64,000 nucleotides of DNA from Deltaproteobacteria bacterium (GTDB taxonomy: Bacteria > Myxococcota_A > UBA796 > CAJQPC01), in assembly GCA_016717595.1 (NCBI GenBank), contig JADKFE010000039.1, positions 14,051 to 78,050 of the forward strand. Direction: 5' to 3'. Below the pieces are notes generated by a model, which was not told the DNA's origin, did not search any database, and saw only the letters and a program-made list of their open reading frames with translations. Below are positions 7,261 through 15,356 of this stretch, piece by piece (the first letter of the stretch is position 1; each line of letters starts with the position of its first letter). A program made the position numbers and the translations under genes.

Positions 7261-9573
7261 ATGCGTACCCTGTGGATTCTGGGCCTCAGCGCCCTGGTGA
7301 TGACGGGCTGCAAAGGAGAGACGGACGGCACGGTCGAGGAGACCGGCGTTGAGGGCGGCGACAGCGCCGGGGCCGACAGCGGCGGCGGCGGTGACAGCGC
7401 CGAGCCCCTCGATGAGGACGGCGACGGCGTCACCGCCGACACCGACTGCGACGACCAAGACGCGGCCATCTTCCCCGGCGCCGATGAGCTGTGCGACGAG
7501 CGCGACAACGACTGCGACGGCGAGATCGACGAGGAGGCGATCAACCCCGCCACCTTCTACGCCGACAAAGACGGCGACGGCTACGGCGCGGATGACGAGC
7601 CCCTCAAGGCCTGCGTCCAGCCCGAGGGTTACGTCACCCCGGCGGGGGACTGCGACGACGAGGACGCCCGCTTCTACCCCAACGCAGAGGAGTCCGACTG
7701 CGAAGACCCGAACGACTACAACTGCGACGGCTCCGTAGGCTACGATGACGCCGACACCGACGGCTTCCCCGCCTGCAACGACTGCAACGACAAAGACGGC
7801 GCCATCAACCCCGACGGCCTTGAGGTCTGCGACGGCGCCGACAACGACTGCGACGGCCTCAAAGACGACGGCGACGACAGCCTCGACGTGAGCACGACGA
7901 CGACGGCGTACCAAGACGCTGATGGCGACGGCTACGGCGACGCCGACTTCTCTCTGCAGCGCTGCGCCACGCCCCCGGGCTACGCCGTGGTCTCCGGCGA
8001 CTGCGACGAGGCCAACCCCGCCGTGAACCCCGGCGCCGCCGAGATCTGCGACGGCCTGGACAACGACTGCGACGCCTTGGCCGATGACGCCGACGACAGC
8101 CTCGACACGTCCACGGCCTCCACCTTCTACGCCGACGACGACGGCGACACCTTCGGCGACGCCTCAGATCCGCTCCTGGCCTGCGAGGCGCCCACGGGCG
8201 CGGTCGCCGACAGCCAAGACTGCGACGACGCCGACGCCGAGATCAACCCCGACGGCGTGGAGATCTGCGACGGCGCCGACAACAACTGCGACGGCGTCAC
8301 CGACACCGACGCCGTAGACCTCTCCACCTGGTACGACGACGCTGATGGCGACGGCTACGGCGACGCCAGCGCCGCGAGCGAGTCCTGCGAGGCCCCCACG
8401 GGTGGTGTCGCCGACGCCACGGACTGCGACGACACCAACGCCGCGGTGAACCCCGGCGCCAAGGAGCTGTGCAGCGACAGCCTCGACAACAACTGCGACG
8501 GCCTCACCGACGACTCCAGCGCGTCAGACGCCAAGACCTACTACGCGGACTCCGACGGCGACGGCGAAGGGGACGCCAGCGTGGTGATCAAGGCCTGCTC
8601 TCGGCCGACCGGCGCCATCGGCAACAAGAAGGACTGCGACGACACCGACGCGGACGTCTTCTCGACCAACACCGAGGTCTGCGACGACAAAGACAACGAC
8701 TGCGACGGCGACATCGACGGCGACGCCGTAGACGCGACGAGCTGGTTCAACGACGACGACGGCGACACCTTCGGCGACCCGGGCGCCGAGACCATCGCCT
8801 GTGACCAGCCCTCGGGCACGGTCACCGACGACCTCGACTGCGACGACGTGGACGAGACGGTGAACCCCGACGCCGACGAGGTCTGCAACGGCGTCGACGA
8901 CGACTGCGACGGCAGCGCCGACACCACCGCCGACCGCGCCTATGACGCGGACGGCGACGGCGTCTACAACTGCGCCGACAGCACGGTCTACAGCTACAAC
9001 TACGACGACAGCGCCTTCACCGGCTGGACGACGACGGACCTCAGCGGCAGCGGCAACGCGGGCTCGTGGAAGATGTCCGGCGGCTATCTCTACGAGTCGT
9101 CCAACGCCGCGAACGCCGTCGCGGTGGGCCCCGACATGGGGGAGATGGAGTCGTTCACCGTCAGCGCCGAGGTCTACGCGAACGGCACGGCGACGACCGG
9201 CGCGATCAACGGCTGCGGCCTCGCCTTCGGCTACGTCGACGCCTCGAACTACTGGCTCGTGCGTTGGCTGGACCCGAACGACTACTACAACTCGTACACC
9301 AACGGCGGTCGGATCGACCTCTACCGCTGCGTGAGCGGCGCCTGCGCCAGCCTCGCCACGGACGACGGCAGCCTCAGCCTCCTCCGAAACAAGACCTGGA
9401 CCGACATCTCGGTCACCGTCGTCGGCCCCGACGTCACGGTCACCTTCGACGGCGTCGAGGTCTTGGACTACGAGGCGTCCACGTCGCCCATCGGCCTCAA
9501 CAAGCCCGGCGTGTGGAGCTACGACGCCGACTCAGGCTGCTACTTCGACAACTTCGTCGTCACGAGCCCCTGA
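7261..9573 (+). CDS. MopE-type metal-binding repeat lipoprotein with C-terminal lectin-like domain
   Basis: A 770-residue surface lipoprotein. The signal peptide ends in a lipobox (LVMTGC, Cys near residue 17), then an acidic Gly/Ser linker. Eight repeats follow (residues about 45-580) of the form DCDD-x-D/N-x(5)-NP-x-(5)-E-x-CDG-x-DN-D/N-CDG, each followed by a Y-x-D-x-DGDGYG calcium-type loop. These are the Asp/Cys repeats named after MopE. The last 190 residues form a beta-sandwich typical of concanavalin/LamG folds (SAEVYANGTATTG..., TFDGVEVLDYE...). The start is set by AAGGAGG seven bases upstream. Such proteins bind Ca2+ or Cu and sit on the outer membrane of myxobacteria-like organisms; the ligand here is unknown. 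Confidence 0.88.
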   Translation: MRTLWILGLSALVMTGCKGETDGTVEETGVEGGDSAGADSGGGGDSAEPLDEDGDGVTADTDCDDQDAAIFPGADELCDERDNDCDGEIDEEAINPATFYADKDGDGYGADDEPLKACVQPEGYVTPAGDCDDEDARFYPNAEESDCEDPNDYNCDGSVGYDDADTDGFPACNDCNDKDGAINPDGLEVCDGADNDCDGLKDDGDDSLDVSTTTTAYQDADGDGYGDADFSLQRCATPPGYAVVSGDCDEANPAVNPGAAEICDGLDNDCDALADDADDSLDTSTASTFYADDDGDTFGDASDPLLACEAPTGAVADSQDCDDADAEINPDGVEICDGADNNCDGVTDTDAVDLSTWYDDADGDGYGDASAASESCEAPTGGVADATDCDDTNAAVNPGAKELCSDSLDNNCDGLTDDSSASDAKTYYADSDGDGEGDASVVIKACSRPTGAIGNKKDCDDTDADVFSTNTEVCDDKDNDCDGDIDGDAVDATSWFNDDDGDTFGDPGAETIACDQPSGTVTDDLDCDDVDETVNPDADEVCNGVDDDCDGSADTTADRAYDADGDGVYNCADSTVYSYNYDDSAFTGWTTTDLSGSGNAGSWKMSGGYLYESSNAANAVAVGPDMGEMESFTVSAEVYANGTATTGAINGCGLAFGYVDASNYWLVRWLDPNDYYNSYTNGGRIDLYRCVSGACASLATDDGSLSLLRNKTWTDISVTVVGPDVTVTFDGVEVLDYEASTSPIGLNKPGVWSYDADSGCYFDNFVVTSP

Positions 9574-9597
9574 GCCGGGGGAGTGACGCCGAGCGGC

Positions 9598-10599
9598 TCA
9601 GCGGGTTGACCCCTCGCTGAGCTGCACGTCGATGGCGACGTCTACGGCGCCTGAGCCATAGAGCAGGTCATCCCGGCGGGCGAGGTAGTCCAGCTCACCC
9701 AAGCGGCGCAGGGCGGTGGTCGCCGCGGTGACCCGGTCGGCGCGCACCCGCATCACGACCTGGGCCTGGGTGGCGCTGTCAAAGGCGCGCAGGTCCATCG
9801 CCTCGCCCGTCGAGGCGTCGATGAGCTGCCCGCCGTTGAGCCGCGCGAGCTCGCTGAGCTGGCTGAGCACCCGCTTGTCGCTGGCGCGCAGGCGGTAGCT
9901 CATCGCGGCGTCGAGGCCCTTCTGGCCCCCGGCGCCGAGGCTGCCCCGCGTGGGATCCGCAGGCGCAGCGGCGGAGAGCTCCGCCGAGGCGAGGCCGTCT
10001 TGACCCGACTCCGAGGCCGCGTCGCTGGGGGCGGGATCGGGCAGGCGCAGGCTCGGGTTGGAGCGGGGCCGGGCCTGGGCCACGGCGTCGGGCGTGGCCA
10101 CGGCGGGGCCAGCCTCGGGGCCTTGGGCCAGCGCGGTCGGCGGCGGGCTGGGCGCGGCGGCGGGGGCGAGGGCCGGGGCCCCCTCTACGCCCAGCTCGGG
10201 CCGCCCCTGGGCCACGGCGTCAACCCCCGCGTCGTCACCGCCCGTCGTCGCCGGGGTCTGCTTCGGCGCGCTCTGCACAAAAAACAGCACCAGGGCCCCG
10301 GCGGCGGCCAAGGCGAGGCCCTCCCACGGGAGCTGGCGCAAGGCGTCGCGCAGGCGCTCCCAGAGGCTCGGCGGGGCGAGCTCGGCGTCGATGCGGGCGT
10401 TGAGGCGCTCGGCGAAGCCCGCCGGGGGCTCCACCGGGCCGTGCTCTCGGGTGAACTCCATCGCCTCTTGCAGCGCGTGAAGCTCGGCGCGCAGGGCGGG
10501 ATCTTCCCGGAGCGCGCGCTCGACGGCCTCGACCTCATCCGGGTCAAGCTCACCGTCCAAGAGCGCGGAGAGGTTCTCAGGAGCGCGGGGGTCAGTCAT
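9598..10599 (-). CDS. Anti-sigma factor-like membrane protein
   Basis: A 333-residue protein directly downstream of the ECF sigma gene, 33 bases after its stop. The N-terminus (LSALLDGELDPDEVEAVERALREDP, residues 8-35) is the helical anti-sigma fold seen in RsrA/ChrR-type and zf-HC2 proteins, but it lacks the His-x3-Cys-x2-Cys zinc residues. A single membrane span lies near residues 93-110 (LALAAAGALVLFFVQS). A long Ala/Pro linker leads to a periplasmic domain (residues about 235-330) with the ferredoxin-like pattern of DUF4349-type domains (VMRVRADRVTAATTALRRLGEL). It probably holds the sigma factor at the membrane until an envelope signal is sensed. Confidence 0.8.
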   Translation of the reverse strand: MTDPRAPENLSALLDGELDPDEVEAVERALREDPALRAELHALQEAMEFTREHGPVEPPAGFAERLNARIDAELAPPSLWERLRDALRQLPWEGLALAAAGALVLFFVQSAPKQTPATTGGDDAGVDAVAQGRPELGVEGAPALAPAAAPSPPPTALAQGPEAGPAVATPDAVAQARPRSNPSLRLPDPAPSDAASESGQDGLASAELSAAAPADPTRGSLGAGGQKGLDAAMSYRLRASDKRVLSQLSELARLNGGQLIDASTGEAMDLRAFDSATQAQVVMRVRADRVTAATTALRRLGELDYLARRDDLLYGSGAVDVAIDVQLSEGSTR

Positions 10600-10632
10600 G
10601 GTGCGTCCGTGAGCAAGAAGAGGAGGAGGAGG

Positions 10633-11259
10633 TCAGACGACATCTTCGAGGCCGACCTTGCGGGAGAGGCGGCGGGCGAGCTCAGCGCGGGCGCGGTGCA
10701 GGCGCGACTTGACCGTGCCTTTGGGGAGCTGGAGCAGCTCGGCGATCTCTTCGTAGCTGAGATCGTCCACGTCCCGCAGGAGCACGATCTCACGCTGGTC
10801 CTCGTCCAAGGCGTCGAGCGCGGCCTGCAAGAGCTTGCTCGCCTCAGCGCGGTTGATCGAGGCGTCGGGCCCCGGCGCGTCGATGGCGTACTGCTTGACC
10901 GGGCCGTCGTCGTCGCCGCCGACCGGGGCGTCGATGGACTCGTGGCGATCTTCACGGCGTCGGTTGCCGTAGACGAGGCGGTTCTTGCAGTGGTTGGTGG
11001 CCACCCGGAAGATCCAGGTGGAGAGCTTGGACTCGCCGCGGAAGTCGGCGAGGCTCTTGTAGAGGGCGATGAAGACGTCTTGGGCGACCTCTTCAGCCTT
11101 GGCGGGGTCGCGAAGCCACCGAAAGCACAGGCTATAAACCCGGCTTTGGTAGCGGCGCACGAGCTCACTAAACGCGGATCGATCACCGGACCCGAACCTC
11201 CTCACTAGCTCTTCATCGGAGGTGACGCCCAGCGTCATGGCGAGCAGGGTCGCGAACAT
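10633..11259 (-). CDS. RNA polymerase sigma factor, ECF subfamily
   Basis: A 208-residue sigma-70 of the extracytoplasmic-function class. Region 2 is seen in FSELVRRYQSRVYSLCFRWL...AEEVAQDVFIALYKSL...STWIFRVATNHCKNRL, an acidic linker follows, and region 4 is ALDALDEDQREIVLLRDVDDLSYEEIAELLQLPKGTVKSRLHRARAEL. It redirects RNA polymerase to a stress or envelope regulon. The ATG at 11259 has GGAGG eight bases upstream and is preferred; ATG at 11238 would also give a normal ECF N-terminus. The anti-sigma gene follows in the same direction. A likely self-recognised promoter lies upstream at 11281-11307. Confidence 0.9.
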   Translation of the reverse strand: MFATLLAMTLGVTSDEELVRRFGSGDRSAFSELVRRYQSRVYSLCFRWLRDPAKAEEVAQDVFIALYKSLADFRGESKLSTWIFRVATNHCKNRLVYGNRRREDRHESIDAPVGGDDDGPVKQYAIDAPGPDASINRAEASKLLQAALDALDEDQREIVLLRDVDDLSYEEIAELLQLPKGTVKSRLHRARAELARRLSRKVGLEDVV

Positions 11260-11280
11260 GCCGAGCGCCTCCGGAGGAGC

Positions 11281-11309
11281 AGACCGCGCCAAGGGGCGGA
11301 AGGTTCCGC
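11281..11309 (-). promoter_or_regulatory. Candidate ECF autoregulated promoter with small palindrome
   Basis: On the minus strand GGAACC (11307-11302) and GGTCT (11285-11281) are separated in the way ECF promoters are (GGAAC, about 17 bases, then GTCT). The -35 sits inside a palindrome GCGGAA-GG-TTCCGC at 11296-11309. The start of transcription would be about 16 bases before the sigma start codon. Confidence 0.4.
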
Positions 11310-11340
11310 GCGTGGCCGGTGAGGAAGGTTCAAGGAGCGT

Positions 11341-11850
11341 TTAGAGATCGTCGTCTTGGCTCTTCTTCTCGAGCTTGATCTTCGCGCCCGTGCGCAGAGA
11401 GTCCTGCACCTGGTGCAAAGAGAGCCTCGGCGTAGGGAAGATCGTCTTGCGGATGCGGGCGTTCTTGAACGAGCAGCCGTCGATGTTCGCGCAGTCGAGG
11501 TCGGCGTCCTCTAAGATCGCGTCGTCGAAGCAGGCGTCCTTGAGGTTCGCGTTCCACATCGACGCGCCGCTCAGATCCGCGCCGCGGAAGGAGCAGCGGG
11601 CGAGGTTGGCCTCGGCGAGCTTGATCCAGCGGAGCTTGGCGCCGTCGAACGACACGCCGCTGAGGTCAGCGCCGCGCAGGTCGAGGTGCTCTAAGTTCCC
11701 GTTCTTGCGCAGCATGTCGACGATCTGCTTACGCGACGGGATGCGGGTGTTCTCTAAGGAGAGGATGTCCTTGCCCGTGGCGTTCAGGGGGAGGACACCT
11801 GGGGGGGTAACCGGAGGCTGATCTGAGTCGCGACGTGAGCTTCGAGCCAT
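11341..11850 (-). CDS. Pentapeptide-repeat protein
   Basis: A 169-residue protein. Residues about 52-140 contain tandem A(D/N)LXX-type pentapeptides (LDLRGADLSGVSFDGAKLRW, ANLARCSFRGADLSG, ANLKDACFDDAILEDADLDCANIDG), which fold as a right-handed quadrilateral beta-helix. The N-terminal 45 residues and the Lys-rich C-terminal tail lie outside the repeats. No signal peptide is visible, so it is probably cytoplasmic. Its role is unknown; the family ranges from gyrase mimics to scaffolds. The ATG overlaps the end of the GshB-like gene by 67 bases and has no clear ribosome site, so a later start near residue 46 is possible. Confidence 0.7.
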   Translation of the reverse strand: MARSSRRDSDQPPVTPPGVLPLNATGKDILSLENTRIPSRKQIVDMLRKNGNLEHLDLRGADLSGVSFDGAKLRWIKLAEANLARCSFRGADLSGASMWNANLKDACFDDAILEDADLDCANIDGCSFKNARIRKTIFPTPRLSLHQVQDSLRTGAKIKLEKKSQDDDL

Positions 11851-12779
11851 TGAATCACCGGGGCGGTGAGGTCGAGACCAGTGAACTCCTGAATCATGTG
11901 GAGCCCACCGGGGTTGAGGGTGTTGACCTCTACCACCTGCCCTCCGATAACATCAACGCCAGCGAACCAGACGCCGTCAGCGCGGAGGTGGGGGGTGAGA
12001 GCGTCAATCAGCGCGTGATCTTGAGGGGTGATCTCGCAAGGTTCCGGTTGACCGCCTTGTTTGAGGTTGTGCCGGAACTCACCTGGAGCTCGCCGCCGGA
12101 GGTAACCCCCGAGCAGGCGCCCGTCCAACCACACCAGGCGCTTCTCGCCCTCCTCGGCGGCGACGAGGTACTCCTGGGCGACGATGTAGCCGTCTCCGGC
12201 GTCTCTGGCGCCGTCGAGGGCCGCCTCTAAGGGCATGGGGCTCTGGGGCGGGACGAGCTGGATGCCTCGGCCCCCCGAGGCCCGGGCGGGCTTGATGATC
12301 GTGCCCGTGGGCTGGTCGGCGGCGAAGGCGGTGAGCGTGGAGAACGAGCGGCTCACGAGCGTGCGCGGCGTGGGCACGTCGGTGAGCGTCGCGAGGTAGG
12401 CCTTGTTGGAGGTGCGAACGAGGGTGCTCGGCGTACACAAGACCGGCACGCCGAGGCGCTCCACCAGCGAGGCGAAGCTCAACACCGAGGCGTTGATCGG
12501 GTTGATGCGTAACAACAGGAGGTCGAGGCGGCCGAGCTCGATGTAGCGCCGGGCCGCCGTGCGCCCCCGCAGCTTCTCGCAGAGGCTCTCGCGGCTGATC
12601 TCTTGGGGCGAGAAGACGTGCGCGCGCGCCACGAGGCGGCCCTCGGCGTCGATCTCGAAGTCCCAAGGCTCGATGAAGCGCAGCTCATGCCCGGCGCGAA
12701 GGGCGCCGCAGGCGATATGAACCGTGGTCCAGGTGGGCTCGACCTGGGAGGCCCGGGTGATCGCGACGCCGATGCGCAG
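11784..12779 (-). CDS. Glutathione synthetase-like ATP-grasp enzyme (GshB family)
   Basis: About 331 residues aligning with GshB along its length: N-terminal RIGVAITRASQVEPTWTTVHIACGALRAGHEL, the LLLLRINPIN segment, the ATP-grasp core GTIIKPARASGGRGIQLV, the GEKRLVWLDGRLLGGYLRR strand, and the metal/ATP site GVDVIGGQVVEVNTLNPGG. The family ligates glycine to gamma-Glu-Cys; here the substrate is only inferred. There is no ATG, GTG or TTG at the place where the family begins. A CTG at 12779 with GGAG six bases upstream aligns with the first Met of E. coli GshB, so I take it as the start. The gene is divergent from the AAA ATPase gene with only 30 bases between. Confidence 0.75.
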   Translation of the reverse strand: MRIGVAITRASQVEPTWTTVHIACGALRAGHELRFIEPWDFEIDAEGRLVARAHVFSPQEISRESLCEKLRGRTAARRYIELGRLDLLLLRINPINASVLSFASLVERLGVPVLCTPSTLVRTSNKAYLATLTDVPTPRTLVSRSFSTLTAFAADQPTGTIIKPARASGGRGIQLVPPQSPMPLEAALDGARDAGDGYIVAQEYLVAAEEGEKRLVWLDGRLLGGYLRRRAPGEFRHNLKQGGQPEPCEITPQDHALIDALTPHLRADGVWFAGVDVIGGQVVEVNTLNPGGLHMIQEFTGLDLTAPVIQWLEAHVATQISLRLPPQVSSP

Positions 12780-12793
12780 GGGAGGCTCCGTTG

Positions 12794-12802
12794 TGCTAGT
12801 CT
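12794..12802 (+). promoter_or_regulatory. Extended -10 promoter, probably leaderless
   Basis: TGCTAGTCT is an extended -10 (TGn-TAnnnT) whose end is only seven bases before ATG 12810. Transcription would then begin at or next to the start codon. There is no ribosome site for that ATG, which agrees with a leaderless message. Confidence 0.4.
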
Positions 12803-12809
12803 TCGGGGG

Positions 12810-14300
12810 ATGCGCGCGCTGATGGACCGAGTCGGCCTGCTCTTGAAGGCCCGATACCCGCTGCTCTACCTGCTCACCTATGAAGAGGAGCGTGTGGAGC
12901 GTAACTTGCTGAAGCTCTGTGAGCGCCAGAGCCTGTCCATCTGGCGCTGGAGGTTGACGGAGGGCCTCGGCCCGCTGGGTGGCGCCCCCCGCGACGGCAC
13001 CAAGGATCCCCTCGACGCGTTGAACGAGGTGGCGCGTGTGACCGAGCCCGCGCTGTTCGTCATGGCGGATCTGCACGTCGCCTTCGACCGCCCCGACGTC
13101 ATCCGCCGCCTGCGCGACCTAGAGCCCATCCTCGGCGCCCGCGGTCAGGCCATCGTCTTGCTCTCGCCCACCCTGCGCCTGCCGCGTGAGCTTGAGAAGG
13201 ACCTCACCGTGCTCGACGTGCCCCTGCCCGACGCTGAAGAGGTCGGCCGGGTGCTCAAGGCGCTCTTGCGTAAACAGAACCAGGAGCTCACCGCGGAGCT
13301 CTTTGAGCAGATCGTCCGGGTGTCGCTGGGCCTCACCGAGAAGGAGATCAAGCGCACCTTCGCCCGGGTGGTGCTCGACGGCGGCGGCTTCTCCACCGAG
13401 CGCCTCAAGGATCTCGCCGAGGCCAAACGCCAGGCGATCCGCCGCAGCCCGCACCTGGAGTTCTACGACCACGTCGAAGAGATGGGCGATGTGGGCGGCC
13501 TGGGCAACCTCAAGGAGTGGCTCGGCCGCCGCGCCGTGGCCTTCTCCGAGCGCGCCCGAGAGTACGGCCTGCCCGAGCCCAAGGGCGTGTTCTTGTTGGG
13601 TGTGCAGGGCTGCGGAAAGTCGCTCACCGCCAAGGCCGTCGCCGGGCTGTTCCGCATCCCGCTGCTGCGGATGGACGTGGGCGCCTTGTTCTCTGGCGGC
13701 GACCGGGTGGAGGACTCTCTGCGGGAGACGATCCGCATCGCCGAGTCGATCTCCCCGGCGGTGTTGTGGATTGATGAGCTGGAGAAGGGCTTCTTGAACC
13801 AGGGCCAGTCGGCCTCAGGCAGCGCGTTTGGCACCTTCTTGACCTGGATGCAGGAGAAGTCGAAGCCGGTGTTTGTGGTGGCCACGGCGAACGAGGTGCG
13901 CTCGTTGCCGCCAGAGCTCCTGCGTAAGGGCCGCTTCGACGAGATCTTCTTCGTGGACCTGCCCGACGTGCACGAGCGCCTGCAGATCCTCGACATCCAC
14001 CTGCGCCGCCGCGGGCGGGATCCCACGGGCTTAGATCTGTACCAATGCGCTGAAGAGAGCGACAAATACTCCGGCGCCGAGCTAGAGCAGGTCGTCATCG
14101 AGGCCTTGTTCAACACCTTCGCCGACCAGCGCCCCCTCAACGAGCGTGAGCTGTTACGCGTCATCCGCGAGACGGTGCCTTTGGCCGTGACGATGGACGA
14201 CCGGCTCAAGGAGCTTCGGGAGTGGGCCCGGCCCCGCACCCGCCCCGCGAGCGCCGATCGCCGCCGCATCGACTACTTCGAGGAGTTTCAGGAGTCATGA
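12810..14300 (+). CDS. AAA ATPase, Ycf46-like
   Basis: A 496-residue protein with the Ycf46 layout. An N-terminal alpha/beta domain (residues 1-230; PLLYLLTYEEERVERNL, ALFVMADLHVAF) is followed by a AAA module with Walker A GVQGCGKSLTAKA (about residue 263), Walker B AVLWIDELEKG (about 318), sensor-1 VFVVATANEV and an arginine finger region RKGRFDEIFFVDLPD. A C-terminal helical lid follows. In cyanobacteria and plastids the family affects CO2 and light responses; its job in other bacteria is not settled. The end overlaps gpsA by four bases. The ATG at 12822 is an alternative start. Confidence 0.88.
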   Translation: MRALMDRVGLLLKARYPLLYLLTYEEERVERNLLKLCERQSLSIWRWRLTEGLGPLGGAPRDGTKDPLDALNEVARVTEPALFVMADLHVAFDRPDVIRRLRDLEPILGARGQAIVLLSPTLRLPRELEKDLTVLDVPLPDAEEVGRVLKALLRKQNQELTAELFEQIVRVSLGLTEKEIKRTFARVVLDGGGFSTERLKDLAEAKRQAIRRSPHLEFYDHVEEMGDVGGLGNLKEWLGRRAVAFSERAREYGLPEPKGVFLLGVQGCGKSLTAKAVAGLFRIPLLRMDVGALFSGGDRVEDSLRETIRIAESISPAVLWIDELEKGFLNQGQSASGSAFGTFLTWMQEKSKPVFVVATANEVRSLPPELLRKGRFDEIFFVDLPDVHERLQILDIHLRRRGRDPTGLDLYQCAEESDKYSGAELEQVVIEALFNTFADQRPLNERELLRVIRETVPLAVTMDDRLKELREWARPRTRPASADRRRIDYFEEFQES

Positions 14301-15316
14301 GCCAACCTCACCTCACCCGCTGCGCCGTCTTGGGCGCGGGCTCTTGGGGAACAGCCCTGGCGATGCAGCTCGGGCGCTGCGGCCACGAGGTGTGGCTCTG
14401 GGACCACCGCGCCGATCGTGCCGCCGAGGCCCAGGCCGCCCGGCAGAACCGCCGTTACCTCCCCGGCCGCGCCTTCCCCGACACGTTGACCGTCACCGGG
14501 GACATGGACTCCGCCTTGGACGACGCCGAGCTCGTCGTCACCGTGGTGCCCTCCCACACCATGCGCTCGGTGATGGCCGCCGCCGCCCCGGCGCTCTCCA
14601 CCCGGGCCATCGTCTGCTGCGCCTCCAAAGGCATCGAGGAGCAGACGGTGTGCACCATGGACGAGGTGCTGCAGTCGGTCTTGCCCGACGCCCTTCATGG
14701 CCGCATCTGCGCGCTCTCTGGGCCGTCGTTTGCCGCCGAGGTCGCCAACGACCTCCCCACGGCCGTCGTCGTGGCGGGTCGGGATGATCTCGCCACCCAC
14801 CGCGTCGCCGCCGCGTTTCATGGCAGCAACTTCCGCGTCTACACCTCCGACGACCTCATCGGCGTGGAGATCGGCGGCGCGCTCAAGAACGTCATGGCCA
14901 TCGCCTGCGGCGTGGCCGACGGCATGGGCTTAGGCCAGAACGCCCGGGCGGGCATCATCACCCGGGGCCTCGCCGAGATCACCCGCCTCGCCGTGGCCCG
15001 CGGCGCGAACCCGCTCACCTTGGCCGGCCTCGCGGGCATGGGTGACCTGGTGCTGACCTGCACCGGCGACCTCTCCCGAAACCGCCGCGTCGGCATCGCC
15101 TTGGGCCAAGGCCGCACCCTAGAGGCCGTGCTCACTGAGCTAGGTCAGGTCGCCGAGGGTGTGATCACCGCGCGGTCTGCCCGGCAGCTCGGCGAGCGCT
15201 TAGGCGTAGAGCTGCCGATCACGGAGGAGATCTACAACATCCTCTACGCGGGCAAACCGTCCGCCCAGGCGATGATGGATCTGCTCGGTCGGCGCCGGAA
15301 GGCCGAGCGCGACTAA
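14297..15316 (+). CDS. gpsA: Glycerol-3-phosphate dehydrogenase [NAD(P)+]
   Basis: A 339-residue cytoplasmic dehydrogenase that makes sn-glycerol-3-phosphate from dihydroxyacetone phosphate for phospholipid synthesis. The Rossmann fold begins with CAVLGAGSWGTALAMQL (residues 9-25). The family blocks CCASKGIEE, ALSGPSFAAEVA and GVEIGGALKNVMAIACGVADGMGLGQNARA are present, including the catalytic Lys of the GALKN segment. GLAGMGDLVLTCTGDLSRNRRVG and the C-terminal ELPITEEIY also match. Length and motifs are complete. It is translationally coupled to the AAA ATPase gene (ATGA overlap). Confidence 0.96.
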   Translation: MSQPHLTRCAVLGAGSWGTALAMQLGRCGHEVWLWDHRADRAAEAQAARQNRRYLPGRAFPDTLTVTGDMDSALDDAELVVTVVPSHTMRSVMAAAAPALSTRAIVCCASKGIEEQTVCTMDEVLQSVLPDALHGRICALSGPSFAAEVANDLPTAVVVAGRDDLATHRVAAAFHGSNFRVYTSDDLIGVEIGGALKNVMAIACGVADGMGLGQNARAGIITRGLAEITRLAVARGANPLTLAGLAGMGDLVLTCTGDLSRNRRVGIALGQGRTLEAVLTELGQVAEGVITARSARQLGERLGVELPITEEIYNILYAGKPSAQAMMDLLGRRRKAERD

Positions 15317-15356
15317 CCCCTTCACCCCACGCGCAGGACGCGCGACAGGAGCCAAG

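Noticed and set aside
7400..8940. Regular repeats that could be mistaken for a CRISPR array or minisatellite
   Set aside because: The repeat period encodes Asp/Cys protein repeats of a MopE-type protein; there are no identical direct repeats with unique spacers.
9571..9600. 7-base hairpin between the MopE and anti-sigma genes
   Set aside because: TGAGCCG/CGGCTCA with a 16-base loop and no T-run; too weak to call a terminator.
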